From: Pseudoalteromonas galatheae
Lineage (GTDB): Bacteria > Pseudomonadota > Gammaproteobacteria > Enterobacterales > Alteromonadaceae
Length of the DNA: 64,000 nt
Assembly: GCF_005886105.2 (NCBI RefSeq)
Contig: NZ_PNCO02000001.1
Coordinates: forward strand, 3,238,501-3,302,500
Reading direction: 5' to 3'
Made by a program: the position numbers and the translations under genes. Positions 1-10,147 of the stretch are shown here, piece after piece. Position 1 is the first letter of the stretch. The number at the start of each line of letters is the position of its first letter. The notes under the pieces are model-generated. The model was not told the origin of the DNA and did no database searches. It saw only the letters and a list, made by a program, of their open reading frames with translations.

Positions 1-2394
1 CCTGCTGAAGCAAAGGTTGATAAATGGCAATTGGATCAAACTTTTAAAAATACAATTCTATTGAGAAGTCCCGAGTCATTTTCAGATAGAACGCTAGAAA
101 TTTTAAATAACTTAGATGCTTCTTCATTTGAATATCCTGCACTAGACATCTTATTAAAACTATCGACAGTGCCTAATCACCCATGGAATGCTGAATTTAT
201 ACACAAAAACTTGTGTGATAAACAGATTGCTGAGAGAGATCATTCTTGGTCTATACACATAGCGTACGGTGATTGCTCTGAAGAAGAGAGTGATTGCGAG
301 TCATACGTAAAAATAATTATTGAATGGTTACAAACTAGTGATATAAAACTTTTAGAAAGAGAGCAAGTTAGATTATGTGCAATCACTTTAATCTGGTTTC
401 TGACTACTTCGAACAGGAAAGTACGAGATAGATCCACAAAAGCGTTAGTTAGAAGCCTTTCCCTCTATCCTGATTTAATTACAGAGCTATTGAATCGTTT
501 TTCAAAAATCAACGATACCTACTTAATAGAAAGACTTTTTGCAGTTGCTTATGGTGTTGTTTGCAACATAGATAACAGTGAAGTTATTGAAGAAATAGCT
601 ATAGTCACCTACGATTTGCTCTTCAAAGAAGGCTATCCGTTGCCTCATATTTTACTCAGAGATTATGCTCGGGGAATTTTGGAACTTGCTTTGCTCAAAG
701 GAGTTCTTTCCTCAGACATACCTGCTGAAAATTTTAGACCGCCATATAAAAGTATTTCTATACTAGAAAACCCAACTAAGGATGAGTTAGATAAACTCAC
801 CGGTGACACTTTTTCATCTAAAATAAAAAGTTCTTTAATGGGTTTTCCAGGGGACTTCGGAAACTACACGATGAGTTGTGTGCATAACTGGTCTTCGACA
901 CCAATTACTCATACAAATATTGACAAAGGAATTGATGTAAAAAGGCGCTTTGCTAAAGAATTTTTAGCAGGCGAAATACAAAAAGAGTACTTAGAAAATG
1001 TAGAGCCTAAAAAATTGGAACAGGAGTCTGGTTTGCCTTTAGACAGACTTGAATCTTTGCTTAATATGTATGATCTGGAGGAGTACTACAGCCATGAAGA
1101 AAGTAAGAAGCAGCAAAATGAGTTTGATGAAAAAGTGAAAGTTTTGCTCAATGAAGAGCAACAAGAAAAATATAGGTGGTTGTCAGGGCTAAGTAACCAT
1201 AGGGAGGCTTCATTTAGCAGAAAGTGGGCGCAACGGTGGGTTTGTAAGAGGGCTTATGAGTTTGGCTGGAGTGATGAACTTTTCTCTGGTTTTGAAAGGT
1301 TTTGCTCTTATGGGCGAGGCCACAGTCTTGGTGGTGGAGCCATGGAGCGTGTAGGGAAAAAGTATCAATGGATGGCTTTTCATGAATTTCTAGCTAGACT
1401 TTCAGATACTTATCAATGGATTAATAGAGGTTATAGCGACCTTCCCGATGATGATGATTATGAAGGCCCATGGCAAATAAATTTAAGGGATATAGATCCT
1501 ACAATTTGGGCTAAACGAAATGGTGAATATAAAACCTATCATAACGAGCACTGTACTTGGTGGCAGCCCTATAACTTTCCGTTTCCAGCTGAAGATGATC
1601 CAAAAGCTAAGGCTGGCTTTCTTTGGGATGAAAAAACTATACCTGAATTCTCGAAAATACTTAAACGGAATAACCCTGAAGAAGAGGGGGAATGGGCTGT
1701 TTTGAGGGGGTTCTGGTCTGAGAATAAAAAATACTCTGCTGATGAGTTAGATAGTCCTTATCTAGATGGATGGTTTAGGATTAATGCAATTTGTATACGT
1801 AAAGGAGACTTTGATTCTTTGCTCAAAAGGCTTAAGGGGCAAACATTATGTGACCCATCTCTTGTCAGCGTGCCATCAACGCAACATGAAGGTTTTTTTG
1901 GTGAGTATCCATGGCACACAATTTACAAACATTTATCAGGATGGCAAGAGCGGCAGGACAATTCTAGAGGCAGAATACCCGTTAAACACTTTGTCCCATA
2001 CGCACAGTATGAATGGGAAAGTGGTGGTAATGACTATTCCATTGATAGTTCACTTCGCTTCAACGTTCCCGCTAAAGAATTAATTCAAGAAGCTGAGTTA
2101 AAAAGGGCACAGGGGAAGTGGGGGTGTTGGGAGCATGGGGGAAAAGTAGTGTTTTCGGATCCTAGTATAGAAGAGTACGGGCCATCTTATGCCTTAATGA
2201 GCACAGATTTTCTTCAAAAATGGCTCAGTGATAATAATATGGAACTTATTTGGTTGATTGGTGGAGAAAAGCAAATGTTTTCTAATGAGGGCGGCGAATT
2301 CTTTGGACGCTTAGTTTTCAGTGGCATTTATAGGTATGAACAAGGCAAACCTACAGGAAGCATGTGGTTTACAAAGGAACAAAGAGACGGATAG
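1..2394 (+). CDS. C-terminal part of a large protein, possibly a STAND/NACHT-type defence sensor (5' end outside window)
   Basis: The reading frame is open from base 1 and stops at 2392-2394, so the gene starts upstream of the window; the TTG at 31 is only the first possible start inside it. About 797 codons are visible. There is no signal peptide, Walker motif or membrane segment. The first 250 residues are Leu-rich helical and could be repeat-like, with a charged RDRSTKAL stretch near residue 130. The second half is rich in Trp, Tyr and acidic residues (for example [17 protein letters not shown] and [16 protein letters not shown]). I have a loose memory of such helical-plus-Trp-rich C-terminal halves in very large NTPase defence proteins, but I cannot name the family. 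The stretch looks AT-rich. Calling it a defence gene is inference; an unrelated accessory protein is possible. Confidence 0.45.
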   Translation, partial: PAEAKVDKWQLDQTFKNTILLRSPESFSDRTLEILNNLDASSFEYPALDILLKLSTVPNHPWNAEFIHKNLCDKQIAERDHSWSIHIAYGDCSEEESDCESYVKIIIEWLQTSDIKLLEREQVRLCAITLIWFLTTSNRKVRDRSTKALVRSLSLYPDLITELLNRFSKINDTYLIERLFAVAYGVVCNIDNSEVIEEIAIVTYDLLFKEGYPLPHILLRDYARGILELALLKGVLSSDIPAENFRPPYKSISILENPTKDELDKLTGDTFSSKIKSSLMGFPGDFGNYTMSCVHNWSSTPITHTNIDKGIDVKRRFAKEFLAGEIQKEYLENVEPKKLEQESGLPLDRLESLLNMYDLEEYYSHEESKKQQNEFDEKVKVLLNEEQQEKYRWLSGLSNHREASFSRKWAQRWVCKRAYEFGWSDELFSGFERFCSYGRGHSLGGGAMERVGKKYQWMAFHEFLARLSDTYQWINRGYSDLPDDDDYEGPWQINLRDIDPTIWAKRNGEYKTYHNEHCTWWQPYNFPFPAEDDPKAKAGFLWDEKTIPEFSKILKRNNPEEEGEWAVLRGFWSENKKYSADELDSPYLDGWFRINAICIRKGDFDSLLKRLKGQTLCDPSLVSVPSTQHEGFFGEYPWHTIYKHLSGWQERQDNSRGRIPVKHFVPYAQYEWESGGNDYSIDSSLRFNVPAKELIQEAELKRAQGKWGCWEHGGKVVFSDPSIEEYGPSYALMSTDFLQKWLSDNNMELIWLIGGEKQMFSNEGGEFFGRLVFSGIYRYEQGKPTGSMWFTKEQRDG

Positions 2395-2591
2395 ACATAT
2401 CCGATCTGACATACTCTGTTGGCAGTTTAGACTCGACCTGACAGGCAGATATGAGCGAAAAAGTGACAATCATGAAGTAGAAATTTGGACTGCCGACCAA
2501 AATATCTCACATACGATGAGATCTCTCCAAGCCTTATCACAATGATCTGCTAAAATAAACGAATAGACGCGACCAAGTTAAAGGAATGAGT

Positions 2592-4172
2592 ATGAAACTG
2601 GTAAATATTGTGGCTTTGTCATGCATTGTTGCACTGAGCGGATGCGAATCAATTCCCCAAGAAAATAACAGTTTACCCACCGGAAGTAAGTATGCCTCAA
2701 CGAAGTTTTCACCCAAAGCAGTAACAGCTAGGGTAGAATTTTCAGCCCAATGCAAATTCAAAACCGATAAGCAAGGCATTAGCGAATTCCTCGGCTTGTT
2801 TGTTCCTGCCGCTATCGAGCTGGCTGTAGATAGTTTAGTCGGTGCAGTACAAAAAGCCGGGGAAGACAAGACCAAATCTTTATCAGCTTACACCGACAAA
2901 CACTTTTACCGGGTTAAAACTGGTTTAGACGGCTATGATTCCAACCCAGCCACCTCATGTATGGCATTATTCATTCCCAACAACGATCCTAACGCAACGA
3001 CTTTTTCCAACCAATATGCTTTGTATAGTGCAGAATTTGGTGCCTATAGTCTGACCGCAGAACCTGCATTTTTCATGGAAATGTTTGTGGAAAAATCAGC
3101 AGACGGCAAGATGTTTAGATTGCACCCTATATTTTTACTCAAGACCAAACATCTGCACGGTTCAAACAGCGGGAATGTTAAGGATATGGTCATCGCCCTA
3201 GATTTTAGAAAACCGAGTGGCACCGGGGATAGTGATACCTTTGCGACGTCGTTAATTGAACTTAGTGATCTGCAACTGGGCACCATTTACGACAGTGATG
3301 CATTAAAAGGTACTGTGACGCCCTGGATGAAACTACCAGGTGTCGAAACCGAAAGAAGTCAATTGATTGAAGACTTAAAATCCTCCATCTCGGAAGTCAA
3401 TGCTTTGCAGCGTGAACTGTGCCTCGACGCTTATCACTATAATCTGTATCCGGATGTCCGAAAAAACCATCAGGTTACCGATCCGTATTTGAAGAATCTT
3501 GCCACCAATATCAAGTGTCAGGATATCCCCTGGAAGGATGAATCTCACGTCGCGATAGCAACCTATGACACCGCCTATAAAAAGGCTAAATTTTCAACCG
3601 AAGAAACCCTTAAACACTCGCTGGTAGTCAATCAGGCTGGCAAAGAAAGCGAAGCGGAGAAAAAACTACTCAAGCTTACTGATACTTCGACACGCAATGC
3701 CGAATCTTTTGCAGCCTTAAAGGCAATTGGTCCCAAAATGGATTCTCTTGAAAAGCATGAAAACAAAGTAACTCGTGTCAAAAAGAAAGTAAGCGAAGTC
3801 GCTAAATACGGCGGCCATTTTGAGCTTTTTGCTGAAATCGTAGAAGTCAAAGAAGGCAATAAGTTTTTCAAAGCACTTGGCACTATTTTAGGCGCATCAA
3901 AAGACCCACTGAAAGATTATCTCAAAGGCAAATATGACCCTGCCACCAAGGCTGCGGCTGCAGCGACCGCAGCGACAGAGAAAGAGACTAATACACAAGC
4001 CAAGTTCGATCTGAAGGTAAAATTGTTTGAAGCGGAAAAGCAAGTTGAGCTGGCAACCATTGCAATTGGCAATGCCAAAGATGCCACTGAACTGGCCACG
4101 GCAAACGCAAACTTGCGTAAAGCCCAACTTGAAGTTGAGGAGTATCAGCGACGCCTGGCGCTATTGCCTTAG
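2592..4172 (+). CDS. Predicted lipoprotein with C-terminal coiled coil, first gene of a three-gene cassette
   Basis: I do not recognise the family. The N-terminus (MKLVNIVALSCIVALSGC) is a lipoprotein signal peptide with lipobox LSGC, so the mature protein should be membrane-anchored through Cys. ATG 2592 is preferred over ATG 2586 because AAGGA at 2581-2585 sits six bases before 2592 and touches 2586. The first 250 mature residues look globular. The last 200 are Lys/Glu/Ala-rich and predicted helical, with an Ala-rich stretch near 455-465 followed by a likely coiled coil to the C-terminus. The stop lies 11 bases before the start of the M4-like peptidase gene, so the two are probably co-transcribed. 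It may be a scaffold or a substrate of that peptidase; this is inference. Confidence 0.7.
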   Translation: MKLVNIVALSCIVALSGCESIPQENNSLPTGSKYASTKFSPKAVTARVEFSAQCKFKTDKQGISEFLGLFVPAAIELAVDSLVGAVQKAGEDKTKSLSAYTDKHFYRVKTGLDGYDSNPATSCMALFIPNNDPNATTFSNQYALYSAEFGAYSLTAEPAFFMEMFVEKSADGKMFRLHPIFLLKTKHLHGSNSGNVKDMVIALDFRKPSGTGDSDTFATSLIELSDLQLGTIYDSDALKGTVTPWMKLPGVETERSQLIEDLKSSISEVNALQRELCLDAYHYNLYPDVRKNHQVTDPYLKNLATNIKCQDIPWKDESHVAIATYDTAYKKAKFSTEETLKHSLVVNQAGKESEAEKKLLKLTDTSTRNAESFAALKAIGPKMDSLEKHENKVTRVKKKVSEVAKYGGHFELFAEIVEVKEGNKFFKALGTILGASKDPLKDYLKGKYDPATKAAAAATAATEKETNTQAKFDLKVKLFEAEKQVELATIAIGNAKDATELATANANLRKAQLEVEEYQRRLALLP

Positions 4173-4183
4173 GATAAAGCTGC

Positions 4184-5023
4184 TTGGATATTAATATTTA
4201 CAACCTTTATCAAAGCTCTCAATACAGCGATGCGGTATTGAGGCGCAAAAAAGGCTGGCCGAAGGCACAAGCAGCCGAAGTCAACTTTGCTTACGAGAGC
4301 CTTGAATACGGTGAGGCATTTTTCGAATCCGAATTGAATGTCGATACAACGGACGTTGATGTCAAATGTTTAGTTAACTATGACATTTTCAGCAATGTTG
4401 CCATGTGGGATAAGCCTTACCTGGTGCTTGGCTCAGGTGACACCAGCTTAAATAACATGGCATTTGCTATTGATGTCATTGTGCATGAACTTACCCATAT
4501 AGTGCTTGAGAAAGACAGTATGCTCAGACAAGGTCTGGAGCATCAGGGTATTAATGAACACATTTGTGATGTTATTGGGCTGACTTGCCGGTATTACGCC
4601 TATCAGACACCGCCAGAAGATTTCACTTGGTTGATAGGTGACCTGATTGCCAAGGATAATCAACGAAGAGCAATACGGGATCTTGCCAATCCCGGTAGTG
4701 CCCACCCAAATGATCGGCAGACATCAGATCTTGCGAGCCTCATGAGGCGGCCCAACTGGCAACTCGATACTTCGTCGTATGATCTTCTTGGGCCGCTTAA
4801 CTACCTTTTCTTTGTTGTCGCCAGTAGTGGTATCCGCCCCTTGGAAGACTACGGAAAAATTTGGTGGGAAAGTGTCAAAAACGTTCCGGCTCACAATGCC
4901 TTGTTTCATTTCCTGAGTAACCTAAAAAGTACACTCGAAGAGGAAAGAACGCAATTTTTCAGTGCCTGTGAACAAATAGGATTGGCACATATTCCTAATC
5001 TTGAACAACTACTTAGAGCGTAA
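4184..5023 (+). CDS. Thermolysin-fold (M4-like) metallopeptidase lacking signal peptide and propeptide
   Basis: The 279-residue protein carries HELTH at residues 101-105 and INEHICDVIG about 20 residues later. This matches the M4 pattern HExxH...NExxxD, giving zinc ligands His101, His105 and Glu125. The preceding segment (VLGSGD..NNMAFAIDVIV) also aligns with thermolysin. Two features are unusual. There is no secretion signal and no FTP/PepSY propeptide. The thermolysin VHxNSG segment with the transition-state His appears as SYDLLG, so that His is not evident. The start is TTG at 4184: a stop codon in the same frame lies at 4175-4177, and AGGA at 4171-4174 is well spaced. It follows the lipoprotein gene by 11 bases and precedes the membrane-protein gene by 14. 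It could be a cytoplasmic peptidase or a non-catalytic binding protein. Confidence 0.7.
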   Translation: MDINIYNLYQSSQYSDAVLRRKKGWPKAQAAEVNFAYESLEYGEAFFESELNVDTTDVDVKCLVNYDIFSNVAMWDKPYLVLGSGDTSLNNMAFAIDVIVHELTHIVLEKDSMLRQGLEHQGINEHICDVIGLTCRYYAYQTPPEDFTWLIGDLIAKDNQRRAIRDLANPGSAHPNDRQTSDLASLMRRPNWQLDTSSYDLLGPLNYLFFVVASSGIRPLEDYGKIWWESVKNVPAHNALFHFLSNLKSTLEEERTQFFSACEQIGLAHIPNLEQLLRA

Positions 5024-5037
5024 ATTGAGACAATGCT

Positions 5038-5484
5038 ATGACTTCGATAACTATTAACTGGGACCTCATTTTCAGTTGTTTAATGATAGTGATCATTCTA
5101 TCGATGTTGGTGGAGAGAGTGCTCGCATTACTATTTGAGTCCCCGCTTTTTATCGGCATGGTGGAAGATAAACCAGACAACCTGCTTACCATCAAACCAC
5201 TCATTGCCTCAGTGCTGTCAATCGTCACCACTTACTATTGTGATATCGACCTGTTACAGGCCATCCGAAATGCCCCTAGTACTCATCCATTTGGTTTTGT
5301 TATGACCGGGCTATTGATTGCTGGAGGTAGTAAAGGCTCAACAAAACTGTTTCGCGACTTAATGGGATTACAAAGCAATACGTTCAGAGACTATCAGCAA
5401 CGCAAGCGAGACAAAAGAATGGCCTCTGATATACCGCAGGCCGTTCTGCAAGCATCCCGTCAGTCTAAAAGTTGTGTGAAATAG
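5038..5484 (+). CDS. Small membrane protein, third gene of the lipoprotein/M4-like cassette
   Basis: The 148-residue protein is not recognised. A hydrophobic helix at about residues 8-32 (IFSCLMIVIILSMLVERVLALLF) is followed by less hydrophobic candidates around 60-75 (PLIASVLSIVTTYYC) and 87-100 (GFVMTGLLIAGGSKG). The last 45 residues are charged and hydrophilic, so a two- or three-pass inner-membrane protein with a cytosolic tail is likely. It starts 14 bases after the peptidase stop codon in the same orientation, which suggests one operon. It does not resemble emfourin, the small soluble inhibitor sometimes encoded beside protealysin-like M4 peptidases. It may anchor or regulate the peptidase. 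Confidence 0.6.
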   Translation: MTSITINWDLIFSCLMIVIILSMLVERVLALLFESPLFIGMVEDKPDNLLTIKPLIASVLSIVTTYYCDIDLLQAIRNAPSTHPFGFVMTGLLIAGGSKGSTKLFRDLMGLQSNTFRDYQQRKRDKRMASDIPQAVLQASRQSKSCVK

Positions 5485-5870
5485 TACACCGAAGGGTAGT
5501 GTTCAACTATTTGTGTAAATGGCTTTCTTTACTCGTTGAAAGGAAATGTTGAATGCTAATATGAGACAAATTCATCGTTCAGCTCCTTGGCGGTTTACCC
5601 GAAAACCCCAGTACAACTGTGTATAGTGCACCAAATTGGCCATTCATTGTGTTACGTGAACTGGAAAAAACAATGTGTAATTTGCAACTATGATTCTATG
5701 GCTTGCTCACACAGAATAATAGTTGCTATACGGGGATGTATAAAAACGTAAGGACAAACTCTATTGTTTTAAAAGCCGCTAACGGGCAAACTTTATTGTC
5801 TGTTCACAGCCTAAATCACCTTCTATAGATTGAAATAAATTCCGGTTTATCAAAAGAAAGGTTTTACCAA
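5485..5870. other. Gene-free stretch
   Basis: About 390 AT-rich bases between the three-gene cassette and the terminator of the efflux operon. I find no convincing ORF, tRNA, repeat or strong promoter. Confidence 0.5.
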
Positions 5871-5873
5871 TTA

Positions 5874-5908
5874 AAAAGGACACTAAGCATGGCACTTAGT
5901 GTCCTTTT
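5874..5908. terminator. Bidirectional intrinsic terminator
   Basis: A perfect 14-bp stem (AAAAGGACACTAAG and its complement) closes a 7-base loop, with A and T runs on the two sides. It lies 17 bases beyond the stop of the leftward RND pump gene and would end that operon, and it could also stop rightward readthrough. Confidence 0.85.
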
Positions 5909-5924
5909 GGTTATTAGCAAGTTA

Positions 5925-8900
5925 TCACGTCATACTGACTTTGCCTGCCAATTGCGCTTCTGGGTAGGTTTCAATAGTTTCTGCTTCACCACGGTGATCG
6001 CTGGCTAACTTTTCATAAAGTAGCGGTAAGACAATCAAAGTGAAGAAAGTACCGATGAGCATGCCTGCGACTAAGATAATACCTATGCTGTTGCGCGCTT
6101 CTGCGCCTGCACCGGTTACCAATACCAACGGAAAGTGACCAAGCACGGTTGCACCTGTGGTCATCAGTATAGGTCTTAGACGTGTGGCCGCAGCCCCTTT
6201 TACCGCCTCAAATTTCGATTTACCTTCAAGCTGTAAATGGTTCGCAAATTCAACAATCAAGATGCCATTTTTGGCTATTAAACCGATGAGCGTAATTAGG
6301 CCGATTTGGCTGTAAATATTGACTGTTGTAAGTGATAAAAACGGCAGCATCAATGCACCAGCGAGTGCCAGCGGTGCGCAGCCGAGTAGTACCACGAGCG
6401 GATCTCTAAAGCTGTTGAACTGGATAGTCAGTAAGAAAAACACCACTATCATGGCAAACAAAAGTACGCCAACCATGGTGTTGCCTTCTTTTCTTAGCTG
6501 TCTTGATTCACCTGCGTAGTCAATGGAGTAGTGACTAGGTAAGACGTCTGCTGCAATTTCTTCTACCTGTGTGAGCGCTTGCTCTTTGGTTATGTGTGGC
6601 AGTGTGCCTGCCAAGATTCTAAACGAGTTTTGCTGATTGAATGAGCCAAGCACTCTAGGGCTTGTAAAAGTACGTAAGGTAGCAAACGCTGAAATTGGAA
6701 TAAGATCGCCAGCATCGGTTCTTACTTGCATATTAAGAATGTTCTCAGGATTGTACCTTTCGCCATCGCCCACAATGGGAATGACGCGGTAGGCTTTACC
6801 TTCTTTGTTGAAGTAGTTGGCAAAATTATTAGACATATAAATACTAAGTTGCTCGTTTACCGACGACAAACTGAGACCTAAGTCTGCAACCAGCTCTCGG
6901 TCGATTTCAAGCTCGGCTTGCGGCAGGTCGATTTTTAGGTCGGTATTGACGAACATAAAGCTGCCACTGGCGGTGGCGCGTTGAATAATCTCATCGGCGT
7001 ACTGCTTCATCGCGGTTGGGTCGTCACTGGCACGGAATACCACTTCAACGTCAAACTGCCCTGCGGTAGGAAGCGATGCAGGTAAAATAGGGAATAAACT
7101 TAGTCCAGTGACGCTGCCTAACCGGCCGTATAGGTCGTATAGTAAGTCGTGTACTGAATTTTCTCGCTCATCAAATGGTGCAAGCTCTACACCACCAAAG
7201 CCTGCTGCCGCCGTAATAATCTGCCAAGTAAACTCAGCGCCTTCAGTGGCGTTCATGACCTCGGCAGTGTCATTCATTTTCGCTGAAGTATAAGCTTGAG
7301 AAGACTCTGGTGGTGCTTCCACTACGACTTGGATACTGCTTTGATCTTCGATAGGGGCTAGCTCTTTTTGTGATAACAGGTAAAACGGCACCGACAACAA
7401 AGAGAACATGATAGCGACAAAAAAGACCTGTGGACGCCACTTAAACAAGGTATCGAGTGCACGAAAATAAAACGCTTGTAATCGATCAAAATAGCCATTG
7501 ACCTTTTGCGTTAATTTACCTTCTTTACCGCCTTCGGGGTTAACGTAAGCACTCATAATGGGCGACAAGGTTATAGCAACCAATCCAGAAATTAACACCG
7601 CAATGGCTAGGGTGAACGCGAACTCTCTGAATAAGAACCCCGTTAAACCTGTTAAAAATCCGATTGGCGCGTAGACCGCTGCAAGGGTCAACGTCATGGC
7701 AATTATTGGGACGAGTAATTGACGTGAACTGATAAGCGCCGCTTGTAATCTGGGTTTGCCTTCGCGCATATGGCGCGCAACGTTTTCAACTACTACGATG
7801 GCGTCATCCACCACTAACCCAACAGAAAGCACGATAGCTAAAATAGTCAGTAGGTTGAGTGAAAAGCCCATTGCTGAGATCACCGCGATTGCGCCTAAAA
7901 TCGAGATAGGAATGGTAACCAGCGGCACCATAGCGGTTCTAAACGAGCCCATCATAGCGAGTACAACAATCCCCACGAGTAGGACGGTTTCCCCAAGCGT
8001 GGTGAAGATTTCTTTTATGGAATCACGCATATAAAGCGTGCCATCGTAGCCAATTCTTAGATACATACCGTCGGGTAAGATGGTATTAATCTCATCAATC
8101 TTTTTATACAGCGCGTCACCAATATCAATTTCATTAGCACCTGGTAATGCCCACACCGCTAAGAATACCGTTTCGTGGTCATCAAGGCGTGCGGTTACCA
8201 TGCCTTCGGCTTCACCGAGTTCTATCGTGGCGATGTTACCAAGCTTGAGTTGCGTGCCATCGATTTCTTTTACCACTAGGTTGTTAAAATCGGCTACCGT
8301 TTTTAACGAGGTATTGGCCATCAGGTCGATGCGTTGTCTGTTATTTTCACTGTAACCTAAGGTGGCAATGGTGTTGTTTGCTTGTAGTGCAGCAAATACA
8401 TCGCTAGCACTTACGCCATAGATAGCGAGTTTTTCGGTATCGAGCCAAATTCGCATTGCTGGATCGCGGCCACCTTCCAGTGTCACTTTTTGTACACCGG
8501 GAATATCAGACATAGAAGGGACAACATTTCGGATCAAATAATCGCTCACGTTATTACGTGGCAGACCTTGAGATTCTACATCGAGATAGAATACCGCATA
8601 CGGGCTGTCGGCACGCACGATTTGAATGGCTGGATCTTCCGCTCCGCTGGGTAACTCAAACTTAATCTGGTTTAAGCGGGTGGTTAGCTCAGCCAAGGCG
8701 TCGGTGGTACTGTGATTAAGTTCAAGCCAAGCGGTGACTTTGCTAAGTCCCGAGGTAGTTATCGAGTCTACATAGTCGACACCCGGAACGGTAGAGGCCA
8801 CTCGCTCGATTGGCTCGGTAACATAGCCTTTTACGACGTCTGCGGCAGCGCCTGTATAGACAGTGTTGATCACCAGTGAGGCACTTTCTATTTTTGGATA

Positions 8901-9032
8901 TTGCTGCACTGATATATCTCGGGCGGCATTAAAACCCGCTAGTACAATAAGCAATGACACCACTATTGCCAGTACCGGCCGGTTAACAAAAATATCCATG
9001 ATAGACGGCTTATTTTCGTGTAATGCACTCAT
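5925..9032 (-). CDS. RND (HAE1/AcrB-type) multidrug efflux permease
   Basis: The 1035-residue protein is the inner-membrane, proton-driven pump of a tripartite efflux system. The N-terminus (MDIFVNRPVLAIVVSLLIVLAG) is the usual first transmembrane helix after a short cytosolic start. The proton-relay Asp pair is in GLVVDDAIVVVEN (TM4), and the essential Lys is in GLIAKNGILIVEFAN (TM10). Length matches the family. The upstream adaptor gene ends in TAATG, so its stop overlaps this start by one base, indicating translational coupling. No outer-membrane channel gene follows; a TolC-like protein encoded elsewhere is probably used. Substrates cannot be read from the sequence. Confidence 0.93.
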   Translation of the reverse strand: MSALHENKPSIMDIFVNRPVLAIVVSLLIVLAGFNAARDISVQQYPKIESASLVINTVYTGAAADVVKGYVTEPIERVASTVPGVDYVDSITTSGLSKVTAWLELNHSTTDALAELTTRLNQIKFELPSGAEDPAIQIVRADSPYAVFYLDVESQGLPRNNVSDYLIRNVVPSMSDIPGVQKVTLEGGRDPAMRIWLDTEKLAIYGVSASDVFAALQANNTIATLGYSENNRQRIDLMANTSLKTVADFNNLVVKEIDGTQLKLGNIATIELGEAEGMVTARLDDHETVFLAVWALPGANEIDIGDALYKKIDEINTILPDGMYLRIGYDGTLYMRDSIKEIFTTLGETVLLVGIVVLAMMGSFRTAMVPLVTIPISILGAIAVISAMGFSLNLLTILAIVLSVGLVVDDAIVVVENVARHMREGKPRLQAALISSRQLLVPIIAMTLTLAAVYAPIGFLTGLTGFLFREFAFTLAIAVLISGLVAITLSPIMSAYVNPEGGKEGKLTQKVNGYFDRLQAFYFRALDTLFKWRPQVFFVAIMFSLLSVPFYLLSQKELAPIEDQSSIQVVVEAPPESSQAYTSAKMNDTAEVMNATEGAEFTWQIITAAAGFGGVELAPFDERENSVHDLLYDLYGRLGSVTGLSLFPILPASLPTAGQFDVEVVFRASDDPTAMKQYADEIIQRATASGSFMFVNTDLKIDLPQAELEIDRELVADLGLSLSSVNEQLSIYMSNNFANYFNKEGKAYRVIPIVGDGERYNPENILNMQVRTDAGDLIPISAFATLRTFTSPRVLGSFNQQNSFRILAGTLPHITKEQALTQVEEIAADVLPSHYSIDYAGESRQLRKEGNTMVGVLLFAMIVVFFLLTIQFNSFRDPLVVLLGCAPLALAGALMLPFLSLTTVNIYSQIGLITLIGLIAKNGILIVEFANHLQLEGKSKFEAVKGAAATRLRPILMTTGATVLGHFPLVLVTGAGAEARNSIGIILVAGMLIGTFFTLIVLPLLYEKLASDHRGEAETIETYPEAQLAGKVSMT

Positions 9033-10132
9033 TACTGACCTCCGTTGTTGCCATCAACAGCGGCAACCTGATCGGTATAAACCAGTAAGTTTTCTTGTAG
9101 CTTGAATGCGCCTTCAGCAGCAATAAATTCACCACCGCTAAGGCCAGATAGTACAAGTTGCTGGTCGTTGACCTTATCGCCTAAAGTGATTTTTACTGGC
9201 TTTGCTCGCCAGTTTTGGCTCTCGTCCTTTTCAAGTACATAAACAAACTCGCCAAAGTGATTGCGCGTAATTGCATTGGTTGGCACTATCGCGGCACTCA
9301 CGACCTCCATTGGTACATTGACTAACACCATTTTATTGTGGCTGAGTGTGCCATTGCTGTTTTGTAGCTCTGCACGATAACTTTGTTGACGCGATGCGAC
9401 ATCGACCATTGGCATTTTGGCAGATACGCGAGCGGGTAATTGGCCATTGGCATTAGAAATTGCCACGCTAACATCTTCGCCTATACTAGGTTGTGGTAAG
9501 GTTTGTGGAATTTTGAAATCTACCCAAATACTGTCGTCTAACCCAACCAAGAACGTGATTTCGCTATTGGCATCCAGCAATTGACCGACTTGATATTGCT
9601 CTAACCCTGTTTGACCCGGATAAGGGGCACGAATGGTTTTTTTCTCGATTAACGTGGTTAATCGTTTTACTTCAGCCTGATTAATTGCCACCTCGGCTTC
9701 GGCTTTGTCTACCTCATCAGGGCTGATCCGCTTTTGTTCAAGTAATTTGGCAACTCGTTGATAAGTGGATTTAGCGAGTTTTACTCGAGCTTTAGCTGCT
9801 AGTAGATTTGCCTCATCAATGCTGCTGTCTAGGCGCAGTAATACCTGATTCTCCTCCACTTGCTCGCCGGGCTTAAAGCCGACGTAAGTGATAAGGCCGG
9901 GATACTCGTTACTAATGGTGACGGTGCGTTTGGCGTGAAGCTGGCCTACAACCTTAACCGATTTAATATATTCAGTAGTTGATACATACGTGCTTTTGAC
10001 TGAAGCCGAAGGTTCCGGAAAAGATTCCCCAAAGGCGATTGCCGCTTGGATTTGTGTAAACTTAACAAAGCCAAGACTGGTAATAACGATGAGAATAATG
10101 ACAACGGCCATAAGCCAGCGTTTAATATTCAT
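9032..10132 (-). CDS. RND efflux periplasmic adaptor (membrane fusion protein)
   Basis: The 366-residue protein bridges the inner-membrane pump and an outer-membrane channel. An N-terminal hydrophobic helix (MAVVIILIVITSLGFVKF) anchors it. A biotinyl-lipoyl-like half follows (VSISNEYPGLITYVGFKPGEQV-type region, residues about 70-105). A helical hairpin comes next (residues about 105-165, with repeated AEAEVAINQAEVKRL), then beta-barrel and membrane-proximal domains. It lies between the TetR gene (15-base gap) and the pump gene (one-base overlap) in one operon. Lack of a clear lipobox suggests it is held by an uncleaved helix. Confidence 0.9.
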   Translation of the reverse strand: MNIKRWLMAVVIILIVITSLGFVKFTQIQAAIAFGESFPEPSASVKSTYVSTTEYIKSVKVVGQLHAKRTVTISNEYPGLITYVGFKPGEQVEENQVLLRLDSSIDEANLLAAKARVKLAKSTYQRVAKLLEQKRISPDEVDKAEAEVAINQAEVKRLTTLIEKKTIRAPYPGQTGLEQYQVGQLLDANSEITFLVGLDDSIWVDFKIPQTLPQPSIGEDVSVAISNANGQLPARVSAKMPMVDVASRQQSYRAELQNSNGTLSHNKMVLVNVPMEVVSAAIVPTNAITRNHFGEFVYVLEKDESQNWRAKPVKITLGDKVNDQQLVLSGLSGGEFIAAEGAFKLQENLLVYTDQVAAVDGNNGGQ

Positions 10133-10147
10133 TGAAGTTTCCTTAAG

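Noticed and set aside
5485..5870. Possible small RNA gene in the gap after the three-gene cassette
   Set aside because: No promoter-terminator pair apart from the efflux operon terminator could be supported.
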